The translations under genes were made by a program, and so were the position numbers. From contig MU385898.1 in NCBI GenBank assembly GCA_022497145.1, positions 62,001-126,000 on the forward strand: a stretch of DNA of 64,000 nucleotides. Reading direction: 5' to 3'. This DNA comes from Rostrohypoxylon terebratum. Lineage: Eukaryota; Ascomycota; Sordariomycetes; Xylariales; Hypoxylaceae. This document shows positions 35,597 through 44,832 of the stretch, piece by piece. Numbering within the stretch: the stretch's first letter is position 1; every line of letters begins with the position of its first letter. The notes below the pieces were generated by a model. That model had not been told where the DNA came from and searched no databases. It saw only the letters and a program-made list of their open reading frames with translations.

Positions 35597-37764
35597 TACG
35601 GCTCAGCTTTCACATAAACTTGCGGTGAGTAAGAAATCGAAAGATTGCGAAGTTGCGAACTGTCGCCGGCTTCATTGGTAGGTACCTGGCAGCTGGTAGC
35701 CCTGGGGAACATCCATGGATGGTATTGTACCCCGCTACCCCGCTACCCCTCACCGAGAGCAGAGTAAACAATAGCGCCCTAACGCCCTGAAAACCAGGTG
35801 GTGAAAATTACGGCTCAGCACTAAAATCAGCCTTACCCAAGGAATTAAGATCAAGCTTTAAAAAATTGAGAAGGTAAAAGTTTCGTCCGGTTTGATTGGC
35901 TGCGAATACTACTTGGGGATAGTGGGGATAGCCCTCGAGTGCTTGTGAGGCATGGTGGGTATGAAGTAGCAGCCATCCAAATTTGATTTACACTAGTGAC
36001 TGGGCAGCTGGGGTACCTATGCCATATGGACATTGGAACCAGGTTCAACCAACAAAATTAAAAGTAACCTACGTCAGCGCAGGGAATCAGGCAGTCAGGC
36101 CAGGCCAACCCTCTAGCCTAACCTAACTGGTTTGATTAGCTAGAGCTGCCTGACTAGGGTCAGTCAAACAGTCAGGTTAATCAGACAAATAAACTAAATA
36201 GGTCCCGGGTAGGTCATATAATAAACTTAAAATTAAAAATAAATTTTTATCAAATAAAATTAAGCTTACAAATTATATACTTAAGTATTTATCTTATCAA
36301 CCAATAAAAGTCTATATATAAGTAGGTCTACCATTAGAAACTTAGCCTGACAGGCCATCAGTCAGGCCAACTAATACAACCTGGCCTTACCCAGTCAGGC
36401 TAGAGGGTATAACCTGGCCTAAGCCTGACTAGCCTGACTGGTCAAGCCGCTATTTTGGCCTGCCCAATTCCCTGCGCTGACCTACGTCTTCTTCATTTTT
36501 AAAATTCGCTCACCACTTTGTCCAAACCTAAGGTTGCATTGCTGAGCCGTAAAACGACCTTACAACGTGTTCCCCATGTGGCTACTAACCTATTACATAT
36601 GTAGTAGATATGTGCGAATCCATGGATGCTGAATTACAGCAGGAAATAACGGCTTCCAATTCGGGGGCTCGTTTTCCTAGGTCCTAGGAGGTACCTTATA
36701 CCCCCTCACGGACATCCATAGATGCTCTTGATTTTTTCAACAAAACACCAGATCTCGGTGAGAGCATCACGGTCAAGAATGAAGGCCTAATATCTACAAA
36801 ACTAACGTAGCGCAATGAAGCTAAAAGAACCAGATACCTTAAGGCTTAGGACCTTAAGTACCTTTACGGTTATCACATTTTCTTTTGTCATCCATGTGGC
36901 ATGTACTCTTAGACGACACCCAAGCTTTGGAGCCCAGCCGTAATTCCAACGCCGCAAAATTACATTTACCATGCGACGACTTCCACTTCCTAGATAATTA
37001 CGCCTTCGCTGCTAGGTAGGCATAGAGCTCCATCTCGAACGAAACACAACCTATACTTTAGCGAGCAGTGCTCTGAGAACTACGGCTCAGCGTGCAGCAT
37101 ACATGCATTACACAGGCGTACTTGAAAAATTTCAGAAATTGCGGAGGCATGGTTTACTATTACTTTGATTCGCCATTCTACTCGTGCAATGATACACTTG
37201 AGCAACATCCACAGCTCGGTTTTCAACCAAGTGGAAAAACCATTGATAAGACCGAGTTTGCCTAGGCTCTTTCGCGAGCAAAGCCTCAAAAAATTACGGC
37301 TCAGCAGATATCCCGGACGATGGCCAAGGGAGGCTGTGCAAATGAAAGCAACTCACATTTTTGCGGAGGCATCAACTGTCGTTACTCTCATTGGCTCTGA
37401 ACAACTCGGTCATGGGCCAGAAGCAGCAATGCCTCAAATATTACGGCTTAGCTATTGCATACCATGGCCCTAATATAGGCATAGAATAACTGAAAAACAA
37501 ATCGAAAATTGCGAAGGTATGAAATATTCTTACTCTTATTGGTACTGAACAAGTTGGGGGCGGATTATGGCAGAACAATGCCCCCAAAATTACGGCTTAG
37601 ATGTGAGATGTGACGGGAACCTAGCTTACAGGAGCAAGTTGAAAAACTGCGGAGGCATGAGTTGCTTTGGAATTTATTGGCCGTCACCAAACCAGCCTCG
37701 GCCACAGCCAAGAAAGAATAGACTCATATTGCGAAGATGCAAGCTGGCTTTGCTTTCATTGGCT
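35597..37764. repeat. Diverged repeat array: TTACGGCTYAGC / TTGCGRAGGYATG / TCATTGGCT units
   Basis: The same three words recur in the same order: TTACGGCTYAGC, then about 45-65 bp later TTGCGRAGGYATG, then about 20 bp later an ATTGG (inverted CCAAT). Units start near 35597, 35806, 37081, 37294, 37441 and 37590, with a partial one at 37729. The last full units are spaced 147 and 149 bp apart and also share flanks (TTACTCTCATTGGCTCTGAAC versus TTACTCTTATTGGTACTGAAC). Single TTACGGCTCAGC-like words in the opposite orientation lie at 36541 and about 36935. The span is interrupted by the MITE at 36075-36479. Confidence 0.75.
36075..36479. mobile_element. Non-autonomous hAT-like MITE
   Basis: A 405-bp element with inverted termini CAGCGCAGGGAAT (36075-36087, inverted at 36467-36479) and further imperfect inverted similarity (GGCAGGCC-type) inside. 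It is flanked by a perfect 8-bp direct repeat ACCTACGT (36067-36074 and 36480-36487), the size expected for a hAT target-site duplication. The subterminal 100 bp on both sides are packed with GTCAGGC/GCCTGAC words, as expected for transposase-binding sites, around an AT-rich core (about 36220-36330). There is no ORF, so it would need a transposase in trans. The intact TSD suggests a fairly recent insertion. Confidence 0.88.
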
Positions 37765-38137
37765 ACCTAGGACCTAGGACCTACTATTAGGTACAGATAC
37801 AGGGACTTGATGGCTATCTCACAGGCTCACTGACACCTAATACATACCTAGGACCTAGGTAGTTAGGCGGATAATCGTGGGGCAAAGCCCTCTTACTACA
37901 AGGCGCTGAGCCACCTCCAGGGCTATAAGAAAGCCTTCCTCGGCGTTTTATTAAATATTTACAGATGCTTACCATTGCGTTCTAGATATGTGCTTAGTAA
38001 ATTTGTGTGAATATGATGTAGGTACTTAAAGATTCTCAACTCAATCCCAATTTTACTCGACAATTGGAAATCGGAGATACTTTATATATAGTCAAATAAT
38101 ACCGTTAATCGCGTTTGTTTGAAAATTCAGTGCCTAA

Positions 38138-39538
38138 ATGACTGGTATATTCGCCTCTGGGTCGGAAGCCAGGCTAGGGTCCTTAGGTATCGAGCCCCTG
38201 CTGTCCAACCCGCCTCTCCCCAACATCATTGCCGAATGGGCGGCGATTCTTCCCCTCGCATGCCACCTCGCCAGCTCAAGGGACGATTATCTTACAACAG
38301 GCGATATTGCACTTCTAGGCAGGCTCTCTATTGGTTTATTCCCAAGGCTCGGCACTCTCTCTGGCCTAGCCAGGTTGCTGGACAGAGGAACCAAGTATCT
38401 TGACCACGCGAGTACCAAGGGAGGGTCTAGCCGCATAGTGTGGGATGTGAAATGGGGGAGCGTGTTCCCTTGTGCCAACGGGGCTGCGTGTACGGCCATC
38501 TCCAGGTGCCTCAAGAATCTAGATACAACCCCTCCTCAACGGATGCCAGAGACAAAATCCCCCCAGCTTCGAAAAACAGATAGCGAGAAACCATCATTGA
38601 AGAAGAGCTCAACAATCAAATCGCGCGTGACATTTAGGGATGCGGATCTGAAGGAGAGACATGCGAAGAAAGATGATATTCGACGATACCAACTTCTCCA
38701 CGTCTACCAGCTATACCAAAAGCCAAAAAAACATTCGCTGAAACAATCGATTGATGAATTGTGTGCCTCAACTCCAGGCAAGATTATATGGTTCATCCTA
38801 CTCATCTGCTTGACTGTCTTCCTCTGTCTCCTCGGTAACTATGGGTCAGCAACGCTCATCGTCTGCACCTCAGTGTCAGAGCTCGTCGCACTAAACGTCA
38901 TTATACGCCGTCCGGCCGGATACCTGAGAAATAACGAAGCTCATGATGCATGTATGCTGGTCGCATCACATGAAAACGCTACGGAGTGGCATCTATACAT
39001 TGGACAACGAGCTATCGTGGATACACTCCTAAATAAGCCTATGTTCGTTGTGCCCGATGGAAAGACAGCCCAGTTTGCTTCCCGCTGGTTCTGGTTTGCC
39101 AATATTCTGCAGTTCGCGGCCATGACGTTCGTGGCTGCGCAGAAGGGCTGGGACGGCATCTGGATGGTAGTTCTGCTCGGTATTCATTGGGGCCTTCGTT
39201 GGTCACCCTTTGGTGGGACACTCGCTCACGATTGGATAGAGCGAGAAGGTGTTGGCGCCGAAGTGAAAAGCTTCGAATTTGGTGGGCGGTTTGCGATGAT
39301 GGGAGCTATACAATTATTTAGTGGGAGTACCGCTACGGCATGGATGGCTAACATTCTGGTCCCTCATCCGCGGAGAGAGGCCTGGCTTACACGTCTACGG
39401 GGAGAGGAGCCGACAGAACAACTCAACGAACATGATTCCAAATGGCTCGAGTATATTTCCGAGGCGTCTTTTGCTTCAGCAGAGGTATTAACAACCGAGT
39501 TTGACGTTAGCAATACCAAGTATCAAGCATCAGTATAG
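38138..39538 (+). CDS. Conserved fungal-type membrane protein of unknown function
   Basis: A single exon of 466 residues. The N-terminal third is moderately hydrophobic (LPLACHLASS, GDIALLGRLSIGLFPRLG), followed by a charged linker (about 140-200, Lys/Ser-rich). There are at least two hydrophobic blocks, about 216-255 (IIWFILLICLTVFLCLLG then SATLIVCTSVSELVALNVII) and about 317-360 (WFWFANILQFAAMTFVA, GIWMVVLLGIHWGL), and a weaker one near 390-410, so four to five membrane segments are likely. I do not recognise a named domain. It resembles proteins annotated as hypothetical in ascomycetes. It lies between the NACHT and HET genes, which does not by itself assign a role. Confidence 0.75.
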   Translation: MTGIFASGSEARLGSLGIEPLLSNPPLPNIIAEWAAILPLACHLASSRDDYLTTGDIALLGRLSIGLFPRLGTLSGLARLLDRGTKYLDHASTKGGSSRIVWDVKWGSVFPCANGAACTAISRCLKNLDTTPPQRMPETKSPQLRKTDSEKPSLKKSSTIKSRVTFRDADLKERHAKKDDIRRYQLLHVYQLYQKPKKHSLKQSIDELCASTPGKIIWFILLICLTVFLCLLGNYGSATLIVCTSVSELVALNVIIRRPAGYLRNNEAHDACMLVASHENATEWHLYIGQRAIVDTLLNKPMFVVPDGKTAQFASRWFWFANILQFAAMTFVAAQKGWDGIWMVVLLGIHWGLRWSPFGGTLAHDWIEREGVGAEVKSFEFGGRFAMMGAIQLFSGSTATAWMANILVPHPRREAWLTRLRGEEPTEQLNEHDSKWLEYISEASFASAEVLTTEFDVSNTKYQASV

Positions 39539-39922
39539 ATATAGCGAGAGGTAGCGTTTTGAATAGCATCCATCAACCACATTTTCAAATCAACTAGCCT
39601 AGAAGCACCTAAAGTGCCCTCCCTGTCAGCGAGGAACACCGCTGGAGGAGATATAATAATGAACTCTCATTGGCCAAATATCCATCCAATACTGAATTAC
39701 ACCGCCCCTCTCCCGCCATCCATGAGTGGCATTCCGGAGATTAAATCACGACACAGCCCTACAAGAAGTTCACCAATTCAACCTTCACTTCCCTAAATTC
39801 ATTCGTCTTGTACCTGGTCAACATAATTGAACTAATACTTTAAAACTCTTTATTATACGTCCCCGGGTCTGCAATGGAATTGCTTCAAATCATCTACCAA
39901 TAGCGTAGAAACTCCACCAAAC
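39539..39922. other. Intergenic, no gene seen
   Basis: 384 bp, probably the promoter and leader of the HET-domain gene. Confidence 0.6.
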
Positions 39923-41818
39923 ATGCGACTCCTAAAAACAAAAGAATACAAACTCATTGAGACGAATGAAGTCCCTAGCCCTTTCCCACAATACGCCATT
40001 CTGTCTCACACGTGGATTTCTCCAAGAGACGAAATCACCTACCAGGATTTCAAACGCAGGAAAGACGATATAGATTATGGCCTTTACAAGCAGAAAGGTT
40101 GGACGAAGTTCAAAAAGTACTGCGACCGTGCGGCAAAAGATGGTTGGGACTGGGCGTGGATGGATACCTGCTGTATTGACAAGACCAATCCAGCCGACAC
40201 TCAAGAAGCCATCAATGCTATGTTTCGATGGTATCAGAATGCCGGAATCTGCTACGCCTACCTTGAAGACGTTGATGCGAACGAGGCCTCTGGTACAGAC
40301 ACTGGCTTTCCTCTCAATTGGGATCTTGACAACATTGCCAGTAAAGACAATATCGCCGACAGTGATAGCTCTATCCATAAGGCTCTAGGGCCCCCTTTAA
40401 TCAAAGCCAAATGGTTTACTAGAGGCTGGACCCTGCAAGAGCTACTCGCGCCCCCCTATTTGGTCTTTGTTGATAGAGCATGGCGCCGCATAGGCACGAG
40501 AGAGAGTTGGGCTAAAGAGATCAAGACAGCTAGTAGTATTGAAGCACGATACCTGACAGACTTTAGTCCGACAGACTTTGTTTCATGTTCTATTGCTAAA
40601 AGACTATCTTGGGCCTCTCGCCGCGAAACGACTATCGAAGAAGACGAGACGTATTCATTGCTCGGTCTGTTCGGAATCAGCTTGCCCTTAATCTACGGCG
40701 AAGGAAGGTGGCGCGCCTTCAACAGGCTCCAACGTGAATTAATAATCGTCTACAATGATGACTCTATATTCGCTTGGAAAGCTGTTCCGTCAAGCAACCT
40801 CCATCTCGGGTCGCAGTGGAAAGGTAACGTACACCGAGAACCACCTGGATACCAGGCGATTAACATTTGTCTAGATTCCGACCTGAGATCAGGTATCCTA
40901 GCACCATCGATCAGAGAATACTGGGATGCCTCCGACATCAATGCTTTTGGACTTTTCGGATATAGTTTCAACCTGACGAACCGAGGATTAGAAATAAATG
41001 CAAAACGTTGGAAATGTAGAAAGGACCCTACAAAATTTTGTATCAGTCTAGCCTGCGGTCTCGAGGCTTCCAACCGTATAAGCATACCTCTCAAACTCAC
41101 AGATGGCTTCTATGACAGGATACATGTCGAAAGACTCGACAACACGGAAAATATTGATGAAAATTGGCTAGAAGAACGTGGGACCGGACCTACTATCATT
41201 CGAAGTAGCAACCATTCGAAACTCAACACCTCCTCACTTTTTGCCCTAGACTATCCTAGACAAATTACCGTCGGCGGTAAGTACTTCATCGAATTTGAGG
41301 AGGGCAATGCCATTTATAAACCAAAGTTACGACTTTTGAACGATAGCTTTTCACCGCCTGAGCAGGTTGGGAAAGACGAGATTATAACGAAGCCGAACTA
41401 TATCATATTCATCAACATTGAACTGCAAGGCAAAACGCTTAAATCATACTTCGATGTCGTAATAAACCTCGGTAAGAATGGTTTCCCTTCCGTTGGTATA
41501 TATTCGAGAGTACAGGAGAATCGGGAACGTCTAGGGGACCCGCTTGAGGAAGAGGTTTCCAACACCTACGAGCATTTCGCGGAGCACCTTCACTATTCGA
41601 TATCAAATACACCAGCATATCGTGTGATCGCCGTGGAAGAGAGCGAGGATCTCACTATTGGTATATCTCTCCTTCCTAGACCCCCGATTAGAGGAGAGGC
41701 CAGCCAACCATCTCATAATGCGAAACGAAGAGAGTATGTTGTAAAGATAACAGTGAAAGAAGGCCAGCAATCGGGTAAAGGTGTGTCAGATCGTAGTAAA
41801 AGAAGAAGGATGAATTGA
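39923..41818 (+). CDS. HET-domain protein (heterokaryon incompatibility type)
   Basis: A single exon of 631 residues. The N-terminal HET domain has its hallmark blocks in order: MRLLKTKEYKLIE, YAILSHTW, GWTKFKKYC with DWAWMDTCCIDK, EAINAMFRWYQNAGICYAYLEDV and WFTRGWTLQELLAP. It is followed by the usual ASRRETTIEEDETYSLLGLFGISLPLIYGEG region, and the long C-terminal half (from about 275) has no repeats such as WD40 or ankyrin. The arrangement is that of the large HET-E/HET-D-related class (HET plus DUF8212-like) lacking NACHT-WD40. HET domains trigger regulated cell death during fusion of incompatible hyphae; whether this gene is polymorphic or active cannot be seen. A basic C-terminus (SKRRRMN) could act as a nuclear signal. 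Confidence 0.95.
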   Translation: MRLLKTKEYKLIETNEVPSPFPQYAILSHTWISPRDEITYQDFKRRKDDIDYGLYKQKGWTKFKKYCDRAAKDGWDWAWMDTCCIDKTNPADTQEAINAMFRWYQNAGICYAYLEDVDANEASGTDTGFPLNWDLDNIASKDNIADSDSSIHKALGPPLIKAKWFTRGWTLQELLAPPYLVFVDRAWRRIGTRESWAKEIKTASSIEARYLTDFSPTDFVSCSIAKRLSWASRRETTIEEDETYSLLGLFGISLPLIYGEGRWRAFNRLQRELIIVYNDDSIFAWKAVPSSNLHLGSQWKGNVHREPPGYQAINICLDSDLRSGILAPSIREYWDASDINAFGLFGYSFNLTNRGLEINAKRWKCRKDPTKFCISLACGLEASNRISIPLKLTDGFYDRIHVERLDNTENIDENWLEERGTGPTIIRSSNHSKLNTSSLFALDYPRQITVGGKYFIEFEEGNAIYKPKLRLLNDSFSPPEQVGKDEIITKPNYIIFINIELQGKTLKSYFDVVINLGKNGFPSVGIYSRVQENRERLGDPLEEEVSNTYEHFAEHLHYSISNTPAYRVIAVEESEDLTIGISLLPRPPIRGEASQPSHNAKRREYVVKITVKEGQQSGKGVSDRSKRRRMN

Positions 41819-42911
41819 TGGATTGATGAATTATCCATACCTAGCTACCTACTTAATAAAGAATAAGATTCCCAGTCAACTCCATCGTCGTCTTAGAGTC
41901 AAAGTGAAGAAAGGGGTAGCCCTAAAGTAGAGGTTGACGTCCCTTTACAGGATAGTAATGTGAGGTATCTGTCACATTAACATTGTAGTATTAACGGCAG
42001 CGACTGCAAACCCAGATACAATATCCCTCTGTAGGTCGGAACTTTTAGCAAAGGCTCCCCTAACCATATCCTGAAGATTATCTAGCAGTGTAGCTATTGA
42101 AAGGTCGATCTAAAGATCACAAAGGTCTTACAATCAAATCATTCCATTGACTTTATTATTCGCAAGCCTCAGAGAAGACTGCAAAAGTAGAGAGAGCGCT
42201 ATGATCGTCCATTTGCAGCCGAGTAGGTGGCTCAGTTTCGGCCAAAAAAGGCGATCTCCTTTAATTAAGTTAGCGAGGCAAAGGAACTCGCGATGCTAGA
42301 GGCAATCTGACTAGTACTCGAGACTTTCATTTTGCTCTATTACTTACACCTCGGTATCGTTAAAAGAGTAAAAATAAAAAATGAAGTTGGGTGTGAATCG
42401 AATCTGCGTGGAATAAAAAGAGATTCGCAGACAACACAGCGGCGATTTTTTCAGTGAAGTCCATAGAGATGCATCCATAATCATGGTGCCTACAGCATAT
42501 CACCTACTCTCCTTACCACTGCACCATCTGTGAATCCCCGCCAGGCAACTATTTATTTATCATTATATGCCTCGTCAAGATTCTTAGAAGCTACGACCAC
42601 ATAGCTACCTAGTACCTACCGATGATGCTGATGATAACCCTAGAATATCAGGCATCCAATCTACCACATACACGATACCATTTAATTGCCCCCTCCTTAC
42701 CCAGATACGTCTATCATGAGAAACCGTTACCCTCATTACCGATATAGATTGCGCGATTGCGCAACTTGATGAGGCACGCGAACCGCCCGTCTTCCATCCC
42801 CGCCGTGCCCACCGTTCCCAGATATCCTTCGTCAATTCTACATCATCCTTCGTCCATCTGACCAGACCATTCGACGAAAACGTGTCGCACACCCGACCGT
42901 TCCCTAGCACC
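41819..42911. other. Convergent spacer with possible Pol III element
   Basis: 1.1 kb between convergent genes. It contains the tRNA-like element at 42376-42526. The ORF at 42605-42970 on the minus strand overlaps the paraoxonase-like gene end and shows no domain. Confidence 0.5.
42376..42526 (-). ncRNA. Possible tRNA-derived Pol III element (A box, weak B box, T6)
   Basis: The minus strand has a perfect A box (TGGTGCAGTGG, plus-strand 42516-42526), a B-box-like GATTCGATTCA (42394-42404, two mismatches to GGTTCGANTCC) 122 nt downstream, and a T6 stretch at 42376-42381 followed by further T-runs. The spacing is too long for an ordinary tRNA and no cloverleaf folds by eye, so a SINE or tRNA relic is more likely. 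This is weak support. Confidence 0.3.
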
Positions 42912-44337
42912 TCACGATAAAGTCGAGGCGAAATCGATCTTCGTCGCCAGCATGTGAGGCGCCACAACACCCGTCACAAACAGCCACCCCTCCCTCTTAC
43001 CATCATTCGTCGCGGGATCGATGGCGACAATCACCGCCGTCGTCGCTCCCCTCATAGAGCTTCCATCATCCGAGAACAAGAGCCTCGCCTTCTTGTGCCT
43101 CTCCTCCCCCTCCACCTTCCCCCCCTCCGCCGGCACGAACAAGACGATGCTCGGGAGCGGCGCCTTGCCCGTGGGGTCCCTGAACGCCGTCCCGAGGTCG
43201 ATGGGCCGCCCGATGCCGGGGAGGAGGTACCCGCTGTAGTCCTTGCCGTCGAAGGCGGCGTACGGGTCCCGGAAGTAGCTCGGGTTATCGACGATGCTGT
43301 CCGCGGCCACGTAGTGGGAAACCGACAACCTCTTGTTCTCGGCCCCCAGCGCGGCGAAGTAGAGGTTCCCACCGCCCGCGTCGCCGATGAGGACTTGCCC
43401 GTCGGGCCCCGAGCCCAGGCCGTTGTTGGTTCCGATGGAGTCCAGACTGACCTTCGCGGTGACGTTGTCCTTGTTGTCGAGACTCACGTGGATGAGGTCC
43501 GTCCATGGTAGGTGGATCACGTCCTCGATTAAACGCATCAGCCCGTCACGGTAGTGGTGGCAGTTCGTGACGAGGAACTCCTTCTCGGAGAGGGGGAGGA
43601 GGTCGTTAGGTGTCCTGATCAAGGGGTGCGAGATACTGCGTATATACTTTGCGGTATCACTTCCGACCGTGTGGGTGAACAACTCAATACGCGAAGCTGC
43701 CTTGGGCTGTTCCGGATCCGACGTGTGGATTGGATTCGGGTGATGATTGATGGCGAAGATGTAGACGGTGTTGTGATCTGAAGGGTCGCTGTAAATGCCG
43801 AATCCGTGAACCACAAAGGCCGAAGCTGGGAAGTCTACGAAAGAAAGCTTCGTCACTTTCATAGTCTAAAAGTTATTTGAGGTCAGCATACCGTCGGGAC
43901 GCTTATACATCATGACGAGGATCTGCAAAGCTTACCTTTGGGTCAATCACCTTCAGCGACCCGAGGCTGGGGTTTTCGGGATGGTCTAAAGTACCGGATC
44001 TGCATTTGGAGTGCTTTGGTCAGCATTTAATCAATTCTGATCACGGTTCTTCTAGGTCCGGGTATCTTATTAGAGTTGCATACCCCGGAAACCAGCCAGA
44101 TGCTTTTTCCATGTCATCCATGCACGCTGAGTATAGCATACCAGACGGTTCATGGTAGTGCACATCCTCGCAAGCTACAGTGTCCTCGATGATACGGTTC
44201 TCGATGCCATGGACATTTTTCCATGTGTTTAACGGTCGTGTGTACCCTAAAATGGCAGCTTGACGCTTGAGAGGACTGTATAGAAAAGCGGAAAGGAGAC
44301 CAACCACAATGGTGGCCAGAAACAGGAATGTTGCCAT
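42912..44337 (-). CDS. Paraoxonase/arylesterase-like six-bladed beta-propeller (SMP-30 superfamily)
   Basis: Exons 44045-44337, 43936-43999 and 42912-43865 with introns of 45 and 70 bp, giving 436 residues; both junctions hold frame (..DLEEP-SGTLDHPENPSLGSLKVIDPK-TMKVTKL..). It has an N-terminal uncleaved signal-anchor (MATFLFLATIVVGLLSAF), then propeller strands with the calcium-site-like residues of this family (CEDVHYHEPSG, VVHGFGIYSD, RTPNDLLPL, GTNNGLGSGPDGQVLIGDAGGGNLYF). Mammalian paraoxonases and fungal relatives hydrolyse lactones and aryl esters and are membrane-associated. The substrate here is unknown. The gene lies downstream of a P450 on the same strand, so joint action in detoxification or metabolite tailoring is possible but unproven. 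Confidence 0.87.
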
Positions 44338-44832
44338 TGTGAAAGCAAAATGGCTGAAAATATCACGATACTACCAGTATCAGACAGTCTATATTAATTA
44401 AAGAAACTACCATAACAAAGGGGCCTTTAATTACGAGATGGCGGTAACCGGTAATGCAGACTGAGGGGAAGTCCTGGGAACCCAGGGGACTCAAGCCCAC
44501 AAGCAGACGCCCACGACGACGCTAGCTACATCACCACCTGGCAACGTCAATCCCAATCCTCCAGGGCTGTCTGTGGGGGAATGTCTGCCTCGGAAGTACG
44601 TGCGGGGTATAGTCGCGGAGTTCGTGGGGGTCTGGGGTGGAGTTTAGGGAATGGATCTCAGTATAAGATGAGCTATCATGTATTACAGAAAGCTGCAAAA
44701 AATGCATCCAACCTACCCACTTCGAACTACTCGGCCCTCATACGCCTCCTCATACATCGTTCCTACTTCTTTCTCCAATTACTATTGGGTAGACATTGGG
44801 TAGATATACGACATCGGAAAGCAGTACACCAA
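44338..44832. other. Spacer between P450 3' end and paraoxonase-like gene
   Basis: 495 bp containing the 3' UTR of the P450 and the promoter of the paraoxonase-like gene. CTCCAGGGCTG occurs at 44559-44569. Confidence 0.6.

Larger units (their letters stand above)
35502..38137. other. Repeat-rich intergenic region
   Basis: 2.6 kb without a supported gene. It contains the diverged 148-bp-type repeats, the hAT-like MITE, a copy of the decamer (37915-37924) and several TACCTAGGACCTAGG palindromic runs (37767-37795 and 37845-37862). Confidence 0.75.

Noticed and set aside
42954..43511. 185-codon ORF antisense to the paraoxonase-like gene
   Set aside because: Arg/Pro-rich shadow of a GC-rich exon with no domain.
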